Below are positions 33,734 through 44,763 of a stretch of DNA of 64,000 nt, one piece after another (position 1 is the stretch's first letter; each line of letters opens with the position of its first letter). The position numbers and the translations under genes were made by a program. A model generated the notes under the pieces. That model was not told where the DNA came from and searched no databases. It worked only from the letters and a program-made list of their open reading frames with translations. This DNA comes from Rhizophagus irregularis (taxonomy: Eukaryota > Glomeromycota > Glomeromycetes > Glomerales > Glomeraceae), in assembly GCF_026210795.1 (NCBI RefSeq), contig NC_089442.1:1984001-2048000 (forward strand). Reading direction: 5' to 3'.

Positions 33734-34498
33734 ATATGCGTTAAATTTTTTGAAACACGTGAATGAGTCGAATGAGTCATAGTTATGAAATTATTAAGAC
33801 ATTAACAATTTTTTCAAATTCACAAGGCACACGTGATTAATACGTATGAACTCCGCCGGATTATTTGGCGGTTACACAATTATTCTCGATACATCGTATT
33901 CTTACTATAATATTGTTTACTCATTTTTCTCTAATGACTTAAAATTTGAACGAACATTTTTTAACCATAAATATCATTGCTTATTACGTGACTCTTCTTT
34001 TAAATATGAGTATATAGTGAAGAGAAAGCGGAAAATCGATTATTTAATCTAATCTGGCGTAATTGATTTAAAATGAAACTACTATCCGAAATCACAACCC
34101 GACATGTGTAACTGATAAACTTTTTGGTGGCGTTGCTACGTTCATCTTTTTTTTTGCCATTTTTCTGTATTTTCACGTCCGTCTTTACCACTTTAACAAA
34201 CTGCTTTTTTATAAAATAAGAAAAAAGTGTCAAAATGACGTTAGAGTTGTCAAAATAACACGAGTCTAATAACTTTTGAATCATGGGAAAAATCAGATGA
34301 TCAATAAAAAAATAGAGTAAATATTGATCTTGAAGGCAATGTAACTTCGTTTTGAAATATAAGAATATAAGAATTGTATTTTCGCGAGTTACTATATTTT
34401 TCGCGAGTTACCATATTTGCGCGTTACTATTATTTACGCAAGGTACTATAAGAAATATCAGAGTTGTTATAATATTAGTGACTCGTTAAAAAAATAAT
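33734..34498. other. Intergenic before pogo-like element
   Basis: No gene. About 34,384-34,450 repeats (T)CGCGAGTTACTATATTT and a degenerate GCGCGTTACTATTATTT. Confidence 0.35.
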
Positions 34499-34500
34499 TA

Positions 34501-36391
34501 CCGTATTTTATCGAAAATAAGCACCCCATTTTTGCAAGGATTCTGGACGAAAAATTTGGGGGGTGTTTATTTTCAAGACTTTTTTTAAAATACGATTATC
34601 TATTAATCAAGGGGTTTTATCACTCTGGAAATTTTTTTTACTAATTCGGGAATTTCACCATGTGAATTAGGGGTATTATTTCGCGTTCGTGACTTTATAA
34701 CTTTCGCGTAACCTCGTAACTTTCACGAAACTTTTATACGACCTTCATAACTTTCATACAACTTTTATAACTTTCACAATTTCATACAATTTCAAACCTG
34801 TTTTAATACTATGCCACAAGTTTCAAAACGCCAACGTAGTTCGTATTCTATTGAGCAAAAAAAAATTGTCGTTGCTTATGCTAAGGAACGTGGCAGAAAT
34901 GAAGCTTCTAGGCACTTTGAACTTGATGCTAGTATGGTTGGAAGGTGGGTCAAAGCAAGTTTAAACTGGAAAGATGAAACAAAAGCAACAAACATGAGTG
35001 TAGGTTCTGGCCGAAAAGCATTTTATCCTGAAGCAGAAGTGGAGTTATACAAATGGGTTATGGAACAAAGAAAAATGGCATTAGCTATAACCACAGTGAA
35101 TTTACGAATTTCAATGTTTGAAATTTTAGACCGGCCAGAAATGATCTCTCTCTATGGTAATTCAATAGAAACATTTAAGGCAACATCTAGTTGGTTATCT
35201 GCATTTATGAAAAGGTATAAATTGGCTTTACGGCGGCGTACAAAAGTGTCACAAAAACTACCTGAACAAACAGAAGAATTATTGGAAAAATTTCGCAGAT
35301 TTGTCATTCGAATTAGGGTCAGAAAATCTTTTGAATTGTGTAATATTTTTAATATGGACGAAACGCCTGTCTGGTTTGACATGGCTGGAAATTTTACCAT
35401 TCATACGAAAGGTGATAAGACAATTCATATTCGTGGAACAGGAAATGAAAAAAACAGATTTACAGTAGTTTTAACATGTGCCGCAGGTAAGATTTACATT
35501 AAATTTATGGTTTTTATTAGTTTTTAAATAAAATAACAATTTTTTTTATTTATAATAGATGGAACTAAATTTCCGGCAATTTGTATTTTCAAAGGAAAAC
35601 AAATGCCACGCGGAGAACAAGCACCTTCTGGTGTGATTGTTTGGTTCCAAGAGAGTGGATGGATGAATACAGACTTAATGAAACGGTATGTTGATTATCT
35701 CAAACGTTCAAGAATAATGACAAACGGTCAATCCAGCTCTCCTGCATTGATGGTGTATGATTCTTTTAGAGGACATTTAGAAGAATCTGTTAAAAACGCA
35801 TTTCATGATACTAATGTTGATTTGGCAGTAATTCCGGGTGGTTTGACTAGCATTTGTCAACCACTTGATGTTGCAATCAACAAGCCATTTAAAGACAACC
35901 TCCGTAAAGAATGGCACCACTGGATGTCTAATGGTGGTGCTGGGTATACTACTTCAGGAAACCTTCGACGTGCTAAAATAAGTGATGTTTGTAAATGGGT
36001 TAAGCGTGCATGGGAGAATATTTCGGATGATATTATTATCCGTTCTTTTAAAAAATGTGGTATATCTAATGATTTAGATGGATCGGAAGATGATCTTGTT
36101 TATGAAGAAATTGATGAACTTCTTAAAGAACTTCAAGATGAAAATGAGGAAATGGATGAAATTGATTTTATCGATACAAATTAATAATATTTGTTTAAAT
36201 TTTATTTTTTTTTCTAAGTCAATAAAATCAATATAGTTAAAAATTATTTTTTTTTCTATTGTCAATAAAATTAATAAAATACCGGGGGATGCTGATTTTT
36301 GAAGGTGCTTATTTTTGATTTTTGCATGAAATCGCACAAAATAAGGGGAGGTGCTTATTTTTGATAGGTGCTTATTTTCGATAAAATACGG
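34501..36391 (+). mobile_element. Complete pogo/Tigger-like DNA transposon
   Basis: 1,891 bp with 25-bp terminal inverted repeats identical by eye (CCGTATTTTATCGAAAATAA then GCACC, and the complement at the right). It is flanked by TA at 34,499-34,500 and 36,392-36,393. The right end carries three subterminal copies of GGTGCTTATTTT(T/C)GA and the left end one inverted copy plus a diverged one, the expected kind of transposase-binding array. Intact ends, target duplication and an uninterrupted spliced transposase suggest a young, possibly mobile copy. Confidence 0.9.
34811..36184 (+). CDS. Pogo/Tigger-like DDE transposase
   Basis: Inferred join 34811..35486, 35559..36184 (433 residues; intron GTAAGA...ATAG, the split codon completes as Asp in AADGTK). 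The N-terminus MPQVSKRQRSSYSIEQKKIV followed by ASRHFELDASMVGRWVKAS is a psq-type helix-turn-helix, and FKATSSWLSAFMKRYKLALRR is the second, CENP-B-type DNA-binding half. The catalytic domain has the first Asp in IFNMDETPVWFDM, the second in LMVYDSFRGHL, and the third region CQPLDVAINKPFK, i.e. a DDD-type DDE_1 triad. The acidic C-terminus (ELQDENEEMDEIDFIDTN) is typical. It would cut and paste the surrounding element at TA sites. No stop or frameshift is visible. Confidence 0.9.
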
Positions 36392-36393
36392 TA

Positions 36394-38309
36394 TCTCTGA
36401 TAATATATTATTTCAATAATTTTTTTTTTTGAAAAAAAATATTCTCTCTGATGATAATATATTATCTCAATAATACAATATTTCACTCCAATAATGAAGA
36501 TTAAATGTTCCAATTTAATTGTGGTAGGTTGATCGAAAAAAAAATGGTTTGATGATAGTTAGTTTGTTCCTTTTCTTTTAGTTATCCAATAATCTTTTAT
36601 ACCATTTACTTTGCAATTACTTTTCTTTTTAGATATCTAATAATCTATTATACCATTTATTTTGCAAATACTTTCTTATTAGATATCCAATAATCTTTTA
36701 TACCATTTACTTTGCAACAGAGAGACTTCAAAAAGTCATGCAAAAATATTGAGGTATTATTTTATCATTAAAGTGTTGTGAAGGTTTGAAAGGCAATCCA
36801 AGTGCTTCTTGTTGGGGCTTAGCAAGTACTTGATAGGAGTATGATCTAGATGATGAATTTTAAAATCCACTGTTGTGGAGGAACATACCTTTTCAATAGT
36901 ATTTTAAAATCACCTGTTAAGGAGGAACACAACCTTTTTAACAGTTATCATCTTTTTCATGCCAATTATTTGTTCTCATTGAGGTCATTTTTGAATTCAG
37001 AGAACTGGAAGCACATCGTGGCCACAGTTTGTTGTCTTAGCATATGGGGGACAGCTACTGTGAACGTCCTTCTCTGTTTTTAGAGATTTCCAAATGATTA
37101 CAAATCTTTGAGTGCAAGGATTTGCTGCATGAATAACAGAAATTAGTGACAGTAGCTTGGTGCAAACCTTGATGAAAACTAACAGTTGTGCATCGCTGAG
37201 ATGGTGCGACCCTTTTGTTTTTCTGAAGGGCGTCTTTATATATTTCAGAATAAGCAAAATGTTCTGTTACCATGCCGACCCAATCATTCATATTTTTTGG
37301 TTCGACAGTACAGTACTCACATTCTGTTTATTTAGATCGCTGCACATGAATGACATGATGTTTAGGATTTTGCAAATTTCATAATGAATCATGGATGAAT
37401 TTCCCTTAAAATTTTGGAAATTGCAATGGTATCATTTTTATTCTATTGATTTTTTTATAGTACGAATAAAATTGTTGTATTTTAATCCAAAAAAAAAAAT
37501 AATCCATAAATTAATGATTGAAATTTTTATTATTTATACATATAGCACGAATAAAATCATACTTGTTTCTTTTTAAAAATTGTATTTTTAGTTAATTATC
37601 CTGTTTATTAAAATAAATTAATGATTGAAAAAAATATAATTATCACGTAAATCATAATATATAATTTAGTTTTTCGAAAATTTATTTATAGCGTAACAAA
37701 GAACTGATTACAAACTTGTGTTTTGAAATATAAAATAAATTGCTATAAAAAAAAAATATCTTGTCCCGAAAGAAAAACAATATTTTTTTTTTAACAATTG
37801 TTGTGTTATTAAATTAAATTTATTTATTATATAATATACGTTCATAGCGTAATGAAGATGTATAATTTTTAAAGTCATATAAGATTGAACTATAAATAAA
37901 TTACTAAATCCGATAGAGATCACCGGAATTGATTTTCCAAAATAATCACGTGCATCTTATACAACGCATAAGCGGATAAATTAAAATCCCGTACGATACT
38001 TCATATTTTCCGGAGTTTTTCAAAAAATTCATTGAGACCAAATTCAGATTCTCCTTATGTTCCATATTCGGGATAATATTAATGCCTACCCGGAATATAA
38101 TCTCCAAAGTTCATAATAAATTTTTTTCGATCTAAAAAAAAAAATTTTTTCAAGATCAACTAAAAAGTTAAACTAGTACGTTACTAGTAATATCTTATTC
38201 TGTTATACGTTTAATAAAAATTTTCCAATACCTGTTTTACCTGTTTTAACTGTTTTAACTAAATATATATATATTTTTTTGACTTACTATATTTATTTCC
38301 ATAATTAAA
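36394..38309. other. Intergenic, partly GC-richer
   Basis: 36,570-36,717 holds three diverged ~55-60-bp tandem units (A-TATCCAATAATCTTTTATAC then CATTTACTTTGCAA). About 36,780-37,390 is clearly less AT-rich than its surroundings and contains two similar phrases (TTTTAAAATCCACTGTTGTGG / TTTTAAAATCACCTGTTAAGG, each followed by AGGAACA). Open stretches occur on both strands there but none is recognisable. It could be a non-coding transcript or an eroded gene. Confidence 0.35.
36570..36717. repeat. Three tandem ~55-bp units
   Basis: Each unit carries TATC(C/T)AATAATCT(T/A)TTATA followed by CCATTTA(C/T)TTTGCAA. Non-coding. Confidence 0.7.
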
Positions 38310-40560
38310 AATTCAACTTCTTTATTATTTTTTTTAAAAAAAAAATGAAATCATTATTATTTAATGAACTTTATTGGAAACTTTACCACATTGATATGAA
38401 CGCATTGTAAATCTTTTTAAGTAATTTTCCGAATGAGAGATTAAATGAGAGATTTTCGAAAATGAAACACTTTAAAAAAAAAAAAATTTTTTTTTATTAT
38501 TAAATGAAAAAATGAATCATTTGGGGGATATAATATCGGATTCTCGGAATAAATCCGGTATGTTATTGGTAAGTAAAATCTAAATAAGGTTTAAGTGAAT
38601 ATTGAACATTTATCAGTTATTACATTTATTACTAAGTTGAAAAAAAAAATATTAGCCTCAAAAAAAAAAACATTTCATAATGGGAAAAAAAAAGTTTAAA
38701 CTTCAAATGGGAAAAACATTTTTTTAAAAAAAAGTTTAAACTTCAAATGGAAAACATTCAAAAAGTTATTTTTACCTTAACTGTTATTAAGTTTTGAAAA
38801 AAAAGTTTTGAAACCGTCAATAATTCAAAAATGGTCAAAATTAGTTTATTATAGTAGTAAATATTGTATTTAATATTATTGTATAATAAGAGTATATATT
38901 GTATAAGTAGTATATATTGTATAGCCAGTATAGGTAGTATAAGTAGTATATTGTAATAAAGGTAAAAACTCTCCGATAGAATGTTATTAGGGGAAATGTG
39001 TAAAAAGTTTCAAAATTTTCATATATATTATATAATATGAATAATATGAATAATATGATGAAAGAAAGAAAAAAAAAAAATATTAATAGTAATTAATACA
39101 TAATTTGAATTTTTTCAGTAAAAAAAAAAAAAATCTCATTATGGTAAACAAAAAAAATTTACTTAAAAAAGTCTAATAATTGAAAATTATGAAATTTATA
39201 CTAGAATTTCTAAAAAAAATTACTTCACATTTTGGCGCGCTGGTCTGAAACTTATTTTTTAGCATTAAATAAAAAAAAAAAAAAATTTTATTTATTTATT
39301 TTTTTTTTTGGCGGTTAAAAAATTAACCCATACCAAAATTAGTGTAAATCTTTGTTACATTCACTCATAAAATGATCATTATACCACGTTTCACAAACAT
39401 GATGTTTAAAAAATTTTTTTTTTTTTTACGATTATTTTTAGTTGAAAAGGAGATTATTATATAAACCTACTTTTTTATATTTATTCAGGGTTTTTTTTTA
39501 GAAACATCGCAGGGGAAATAAACAAATGTTTCAAATCACCGCAGTTGTTATACAGCGAAAAAAAAGCCATAATAAACGATGATTTCTTTTTGGTAACTTT
39601 AAAATGTAAAACGCCCACAGAAAACTTTTCCTTTTTTAAATAAAGAATTCTTGGTATACTTCATTTAAAAATGATTGAAACAAAAAGTTTGACAAAATGA
39701 AAAATACGCAACACACGCAGTTTTGGGGGTTCTATTAGAAAAATTTTTATATTTTATATATTTTTAGTATATTTAGAAGTTGAAAACATAACCTAACGCC
39801 GATCCTTATTGTTAAACAATGTGGATCTTCTTCGTGTATTTCTATTCTTTCTATTCACAACTATTCACAACCTATTCACAAACTTTTCACAACTTTCACA
39901 ACTCCGAAAAAAACCAAGAAACCACGTGTTAATTACACGAAAAGAATAACCATTTAGAACTTATTTACTAAAATTCTAGAAATTTCTTTACCGATTCAAG
40001 TTAGAGAAATGTTAGATAATGAATGTATGAGATCTAATAAGAATAATCATTATAAAACCGAATAAGGTGTCTTTTACATATGATAATAGAATGTATTTTA
40101 AGTAATTAAATGATAATAAAATTAAAAGGCTTAGTTCCTAATATTGTTATGTTCATTAATGGGTAATTCGGACTTCGGCCGATATTTTTCCCTACCCTCA
40201 ATAAAATGGTCTTATTGTTTTACCTAATAATTTTTTTTTTTAAGATTATTGAAAAATTATCCGATAAAAAAAAATGCGCCATGTTTGAAGAAACCCCATT
40301 GTAGGATTGTAGGAATTTAAACCAATAAAAGAAAAAAAAAACATTAAACAAATAAATTCATAACTCCGAATTCCGAATTAAAAAAAAAATTAAAATAAAT
40401 TTTTTTTTTAAATTAAAAATTTGAATCTGTATTTTGTAAAATTAATAAATTTTAAAGACAAAGAAAGATCAATGTTCATTATGATAATGAACACACACAC
40501 AAGTAAATAATAAGAACAAAAAATGAAAGATAAAGAAAAATATAGCTGATCAAAATTAAA
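38310..40560. repeat. Dispersed non-coding repeat R, copy B
   Basis: Collinear with 30,778-32,450 (same landmarks: TTCTCGGAATAAATCCGGTA, TTATTAGGGGAAATGTGT, GTTAAAAAATTAACCCATAC, GAAACATCGCAGGGGAAAT, ACGCCCACAGAAAACTTTTCC, GGACTTCGGCCGATATTTTT) but about 500 bp longer. The excess comes largely from longer A/T homopolymers and small local duplications, e.g. GTTTAAACTTCAAATGG twice at 38,693-38,750 and CACAACTATTCACAAC repeats at 39,856-39,900. Confidence 0.8.
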
Positions 40561-42195
40561 ATGATGATGATCAAATGGCTAAAATACCAGATTAAAACTC
40601 GAAATAACTTTGGAGTTAAAGGTCAAAATAAGACTAGTATGAAATCATATCTGGTTATATGGCTATTTGGGAATTTTTATAATTATAACCACCATTATTA
40701 TTTATGTTTACAATCTTTACAATCATTTTTTCAAAAAAAATGATTAAAACCCCCTGAAAAAAAAAAATTTGTGTAATTCTTTTCCCGTGGCTTTTTTATT
40801 TAATTTCATTCAAGTTTATAATCTTGTTTTTATTTATATGTTTTTCATTAAAATAACCAAAAGTTGGTATTCTGATTAAGTTTTATCAAGTGATTAAGAT
40901 CGTTGGTCTGCATTTAAACTGTTAATGATGACGTCAAATGTGTATCTACTCTCGTACAAGAAATTACGAGTTTTTACCGTATATATCAATTTCTTACCCG
41001 AAAATATTAAAAATAATAAGAAATAATTTAATAAATTTTTTTTATTTGTATAAATTTGAAAAACTGATAATTTTTAATATGGATATACGAGATATACAGT
41101 ATATCGTATGTATGTTATAATATATATAATATGTATATTTGGATTATTAATATCTAAATATTTATTATTATTTAAATTAATTGGTGAAAATTGTTCTTGT
41201 TTATCTGTTATGAAAAAAAAAACCCATCACTTTTATTTTCCAAATTGTTTGGTTCAGGTGAATGATTTAATTCCTTAATTGGCATAAAAGGTACAAACAA
41301 TAACGCAAGTATGTTTATCAATATATCCTATTAATTTAATTTCTTTTATTATTGGTGAAAAATTATTAAACATTTTCCCTAAAAATCTTACATTAAAAAA
41401 ATTGTAAGAGAATTTTAAATTTACATTGACACAAAAATTTAATCTCTCACAATAATAAATTAATTACATTTCTTTTTAAATACGTGAAAGAAACAAAAAA
41501 GTGGGATTTAAATTTAACAAAATAAACACAAATCAAAATAATGATGCAAATGATTTTTTAAGTTAAGTTTTTCTTATTCAATTAAGATTTACATTTACTA
41601 ATCATCTGACTAAATTGTGTTATGTGGCAACGGTATTTTAACAAACAAAGTTGAAACTTTCGGACTTTCAAATGATAGATAAACATTAACTGTAATAAAC
41701 TGTAATAGTATGGTGTTATACAACTGGGTATAATTATTCTATATAAAGTAATTAAACTTAACATTTTGCATTCAGGTTTTGTGGGGCATTAAAATATTAT
41801 TTTAACGAGTTATTGTTTCTATTTTATTTTTAAAATTATTTGTAGATTGATTCTTTTATTAGTGTACAATATAAATTAATAAAATAGGTAACTATTCTTT
41901 TACTGTAAATTTACTTTTTTAAATTACTTTTACTGAATCTACTGACGTATTATATATATATATATAATATATATATATTTAAACTCCCCCCCCCCTTTTC
42001 CATTTAATTGTAAATGGCGGTGTATTTTTTTTCTATTTTTTCAGATTTTTGAAAAATTTTTTTTATTAAAAAAAAAAAATCTTTTTTTTTTTTATATATA
42101 TTTTTCTTCTTTTTCTTTTTCTTCTTTTTTTTTTTCCTAGATTTTTTTTTTCTTCCAAACTTTTTTTTTAAAAAAAAATTATTAGAATTTTATAA
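40561..42195. other. Intergenic and kinase 5' flank
   Basis: No supported gene. Contains a (TA)n run at 41,951-41,980, a C-run near 41,988 and long T-runs at 42,020-42,180 just upstream of the kinase start, which may be the promoter/5' UTR of that gene. Confidence 0.35.
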
Positions 42196-44763
42196 ATGCA
42201 TCCTCCTCCTGCTTGTAATAAAGTATTTCGGTGGATTCGAAAGGTAAATTTTTTTTTTTTCTCTCTTACCTTCACGTCCAACGGTCCAAGTAGATTCAAG
42301 ATTTTAACTTTTATTAATTATATTTTATAAAGGCTGGGGACGTTACAATATGTCGAAAGCCAAAGTTAGATGATGATAATAATAGTATTATATCAACAAG
42401 TATAGAACATTCACATAGTATAAGACGTAGACATAAATTTTCTATTAGACATGATATAGGTGAAAGAGAAATACGGAGAAATAAAGTAGGTGGTGATTTC
42501 TCCCCTGCAAGTTCAATAAGTGATAGGAAAGGAAAGAAAAAACACAAAAGTCTTCCTGTACCGCCAAGAAAACCTGTTAATAGTGCTGAAGAAGGTACCT
42601 CTAAAAATGTTAATGGTGTCGTTGTTGACCCTCGCCGATTTTGTATGGTGGATCCATTCAATTTAGGTGGTCATCGACGTAGTTATACTTTAGATACTAC
42701 TTGGAATATAACCGCTTTTTTTGATAGTGTATCTAATGATAAAGATGATGAAAGTCCTGCTACTATATTAATAGCTAAAAAAGAAAATTTAGCAAGGAAT
42801 AGTCATAATAGATTTAGTATGCAACCTGCTCGTCGTAATAATAGTAAAAAACGTCGTTCTATAGCAAAAGAAATAAGGGAAGTTGAAGTTCGAACTTTTC
42901 GTTGGGAATCTCGTCGCACAAATCGTGAAAAAACTTGTTCTCAATTATATGAACTATACGAAAAACAAATTGATAATTCCCTTTTAAATAATTTTACTCA
43001 AGATAAACCATTACCCCCTGTACCTTTTGATAATGATGATAAATCATTTTGTGATAATGATTCTGAAACAATAATAGATCCTGAATTACAATCAATTATA
43101 GACACTTTATCTTTGATATCTGATCATCATAGTGATATATTTGATGATTCAAATTCATCTATATATACTTCAACAAGTACTATGCGTGAATCTTTTTCTG
43201 AATTATTAATTACTGATGAAGTTATGTTTAACTTAATTGAAGATGAAATTTCTGCTTTATCAACGAGAAATTCTGTAAATTCTTTTGAAACTTTACCAGT
43301 TGAAGTAGAAATGTGTTTATCATGTAAACGAAGATCAACCGAAAGTGGTTATAGTATTCAATGGTGTAAAGCATGTGAAATGAAAAGATTTGAACAACAT
43401 TTTGAATCTTGGTCAAGTGGTAATGATGATATTGATTGTTTCATATTAGAAAGTCAATTAAATTCAACAAATTTCTTTGATCATTTGGAATGGATATCAT
43501 TTGATAGGTTACAAGATGTTGAATCAATTGGTGATGGTGATACTACTTTTCAAGCCATTTGGTTGGATGGTCCTAGTAATAGATGGGATACGAAAAATAA
43601 TCGTTACGTTGGAAGTGGTGAATGTTTAGTAGTATTGAAATGTTTTGAAATTCCCGAAAATTCTTCTTCAGATTTCTTTGATCAGGTAAATATACTTTTT
43701 TTTGACGTTCGTTTACGTTCGTTTACGTTCTTTTTACGTTCGTTTTACGTTTTATTACGTTCGTTTTATCGAAAAATATAAAATAATTACTAATTTCTTT
43801 ACTATATATATTATTTAGTTGTCTAAATATCTTCGTTGTGAAGATAATAATGGCGCACATTTTGTACGTTGCTATGGTATAACACAGGATCCAGAATCGA
43901 AAGAATATATGTTTGTGTTACATTACGTAAAGGATGGAAATATTTCCCATTATTTGAAACAAAATTTTGTCGATATAACGTGGCAAAAAAGATTGGAAAT
44001 TTTATACGCTCTTGCAGAAGGTCTCAGTATCTTACACGAGAAAAATTTGATCCATGGAAATTTACATGATGGAAATGTACTCTTTGATGATTCTTTAACG
44101 TTAATAAGTGATCTTGGAATATCACGTTACCAAATTTCTTCTAATAACGGAGCATACGGTGTTTTACCTTTTATTGCTCCCGAGTTATTAAAGAATAAAC
44201 CTTATACAATGGCATCTGATATATATAGTTTTGGTATGATAATGTGGGAATTAATAGTTGGAAAAGCCCCGTTCGCTGATCGTGCACATGATGAGGAATT
44301 AGCAACAGAAATTTGTAAGAAAGGATTACGACCGGAAATTCCATCTGATATTCCCGAATGTTTTATCAACCTTTTAAGACAATGTTGGGATTCAAATCCA
44401 TTTAAACGACCTTGCGCTAACATATTACGTGAAACAATACATGAATGGATTTCATCAAATCCTTCATCAGAAATTTCAATCCAATTTCAACAATCAGAAG
44501 AAAAACGTCTCGAAAATGTAAAGACGACAAATTCTAATGATGATGTTCATCCAGAAGCTGTATACACTAATAGATCCTTCAGTTTCGAAAATCTTATTGA
44601 ACCAAATGTAACATTCACCAAATCTGTTAATCCCAAAGAACATTTAGCATTACAACAATATATTGCTAACGAAACTAAATTTTATCATCTTAAAATTAAA
44701 AGTTTAAAAGCAGAAAATAGTGATACAGCTGCTGAGATTTATGATATATTACAATATTGGTAA
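42196..44763 (+). CDS. TKL kinase homologue, probable pseudokinase
   Basis: Inferred join 42196..42243, 42333..43685, 43819..44763 (781 residues, all phase 0, introns GTAAAT...AAAG and GTAAAT...TTTAG). The N-terminal ~350 residues are basic then acidic and Ser-rich, with proline motifs KSLPVPPRKP and DKPLPPVPFD that could bind SH3 domains. A zinc-ribbon-like CLSCKRRSTESGYSIQWCKAC leads into HFESWSSGNDDIDCF, the usual linker of this kinase class. In the kinase domain the glycine loop reads IGDGDTTFQAIW (GxGxxG lost), the Lys in VVLKCF is kept, and the catalytic loop is HGNLHDGN: HRD has become HGN, so the catalytic Asp is Asn. DLG replaces DFG; APE is intact. The coding frame is undamaged over 780 codons, so it is maintained, most likely as a pseudokinase/scaffold. 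First short exon is the least certain part. Confidence 0.85.
43704..43768 (+). repeat. Intronic ACGTTCGTTT repeats
   Basis: Inside the second intron of the kinase homologue, ACGTTCGTTT or close variants occur about six times in a row (GACGTTCGTTTACGTTCG...). Simple-sequence expansion; the intron remains short (133 nt). Confidence 0.75.

Noticed and set aside
34000-34284. 94-codon minus-strand ORF
   Set aside because: Lys/Ser/Phe-rich without motifs, next to transposon ends; probably chance.
36850-37384. Several 60-90 codon ORFs on both strands
   Set aside because: Overlapping, mutually exclusive, no motif; only the unusual base composition is reported.
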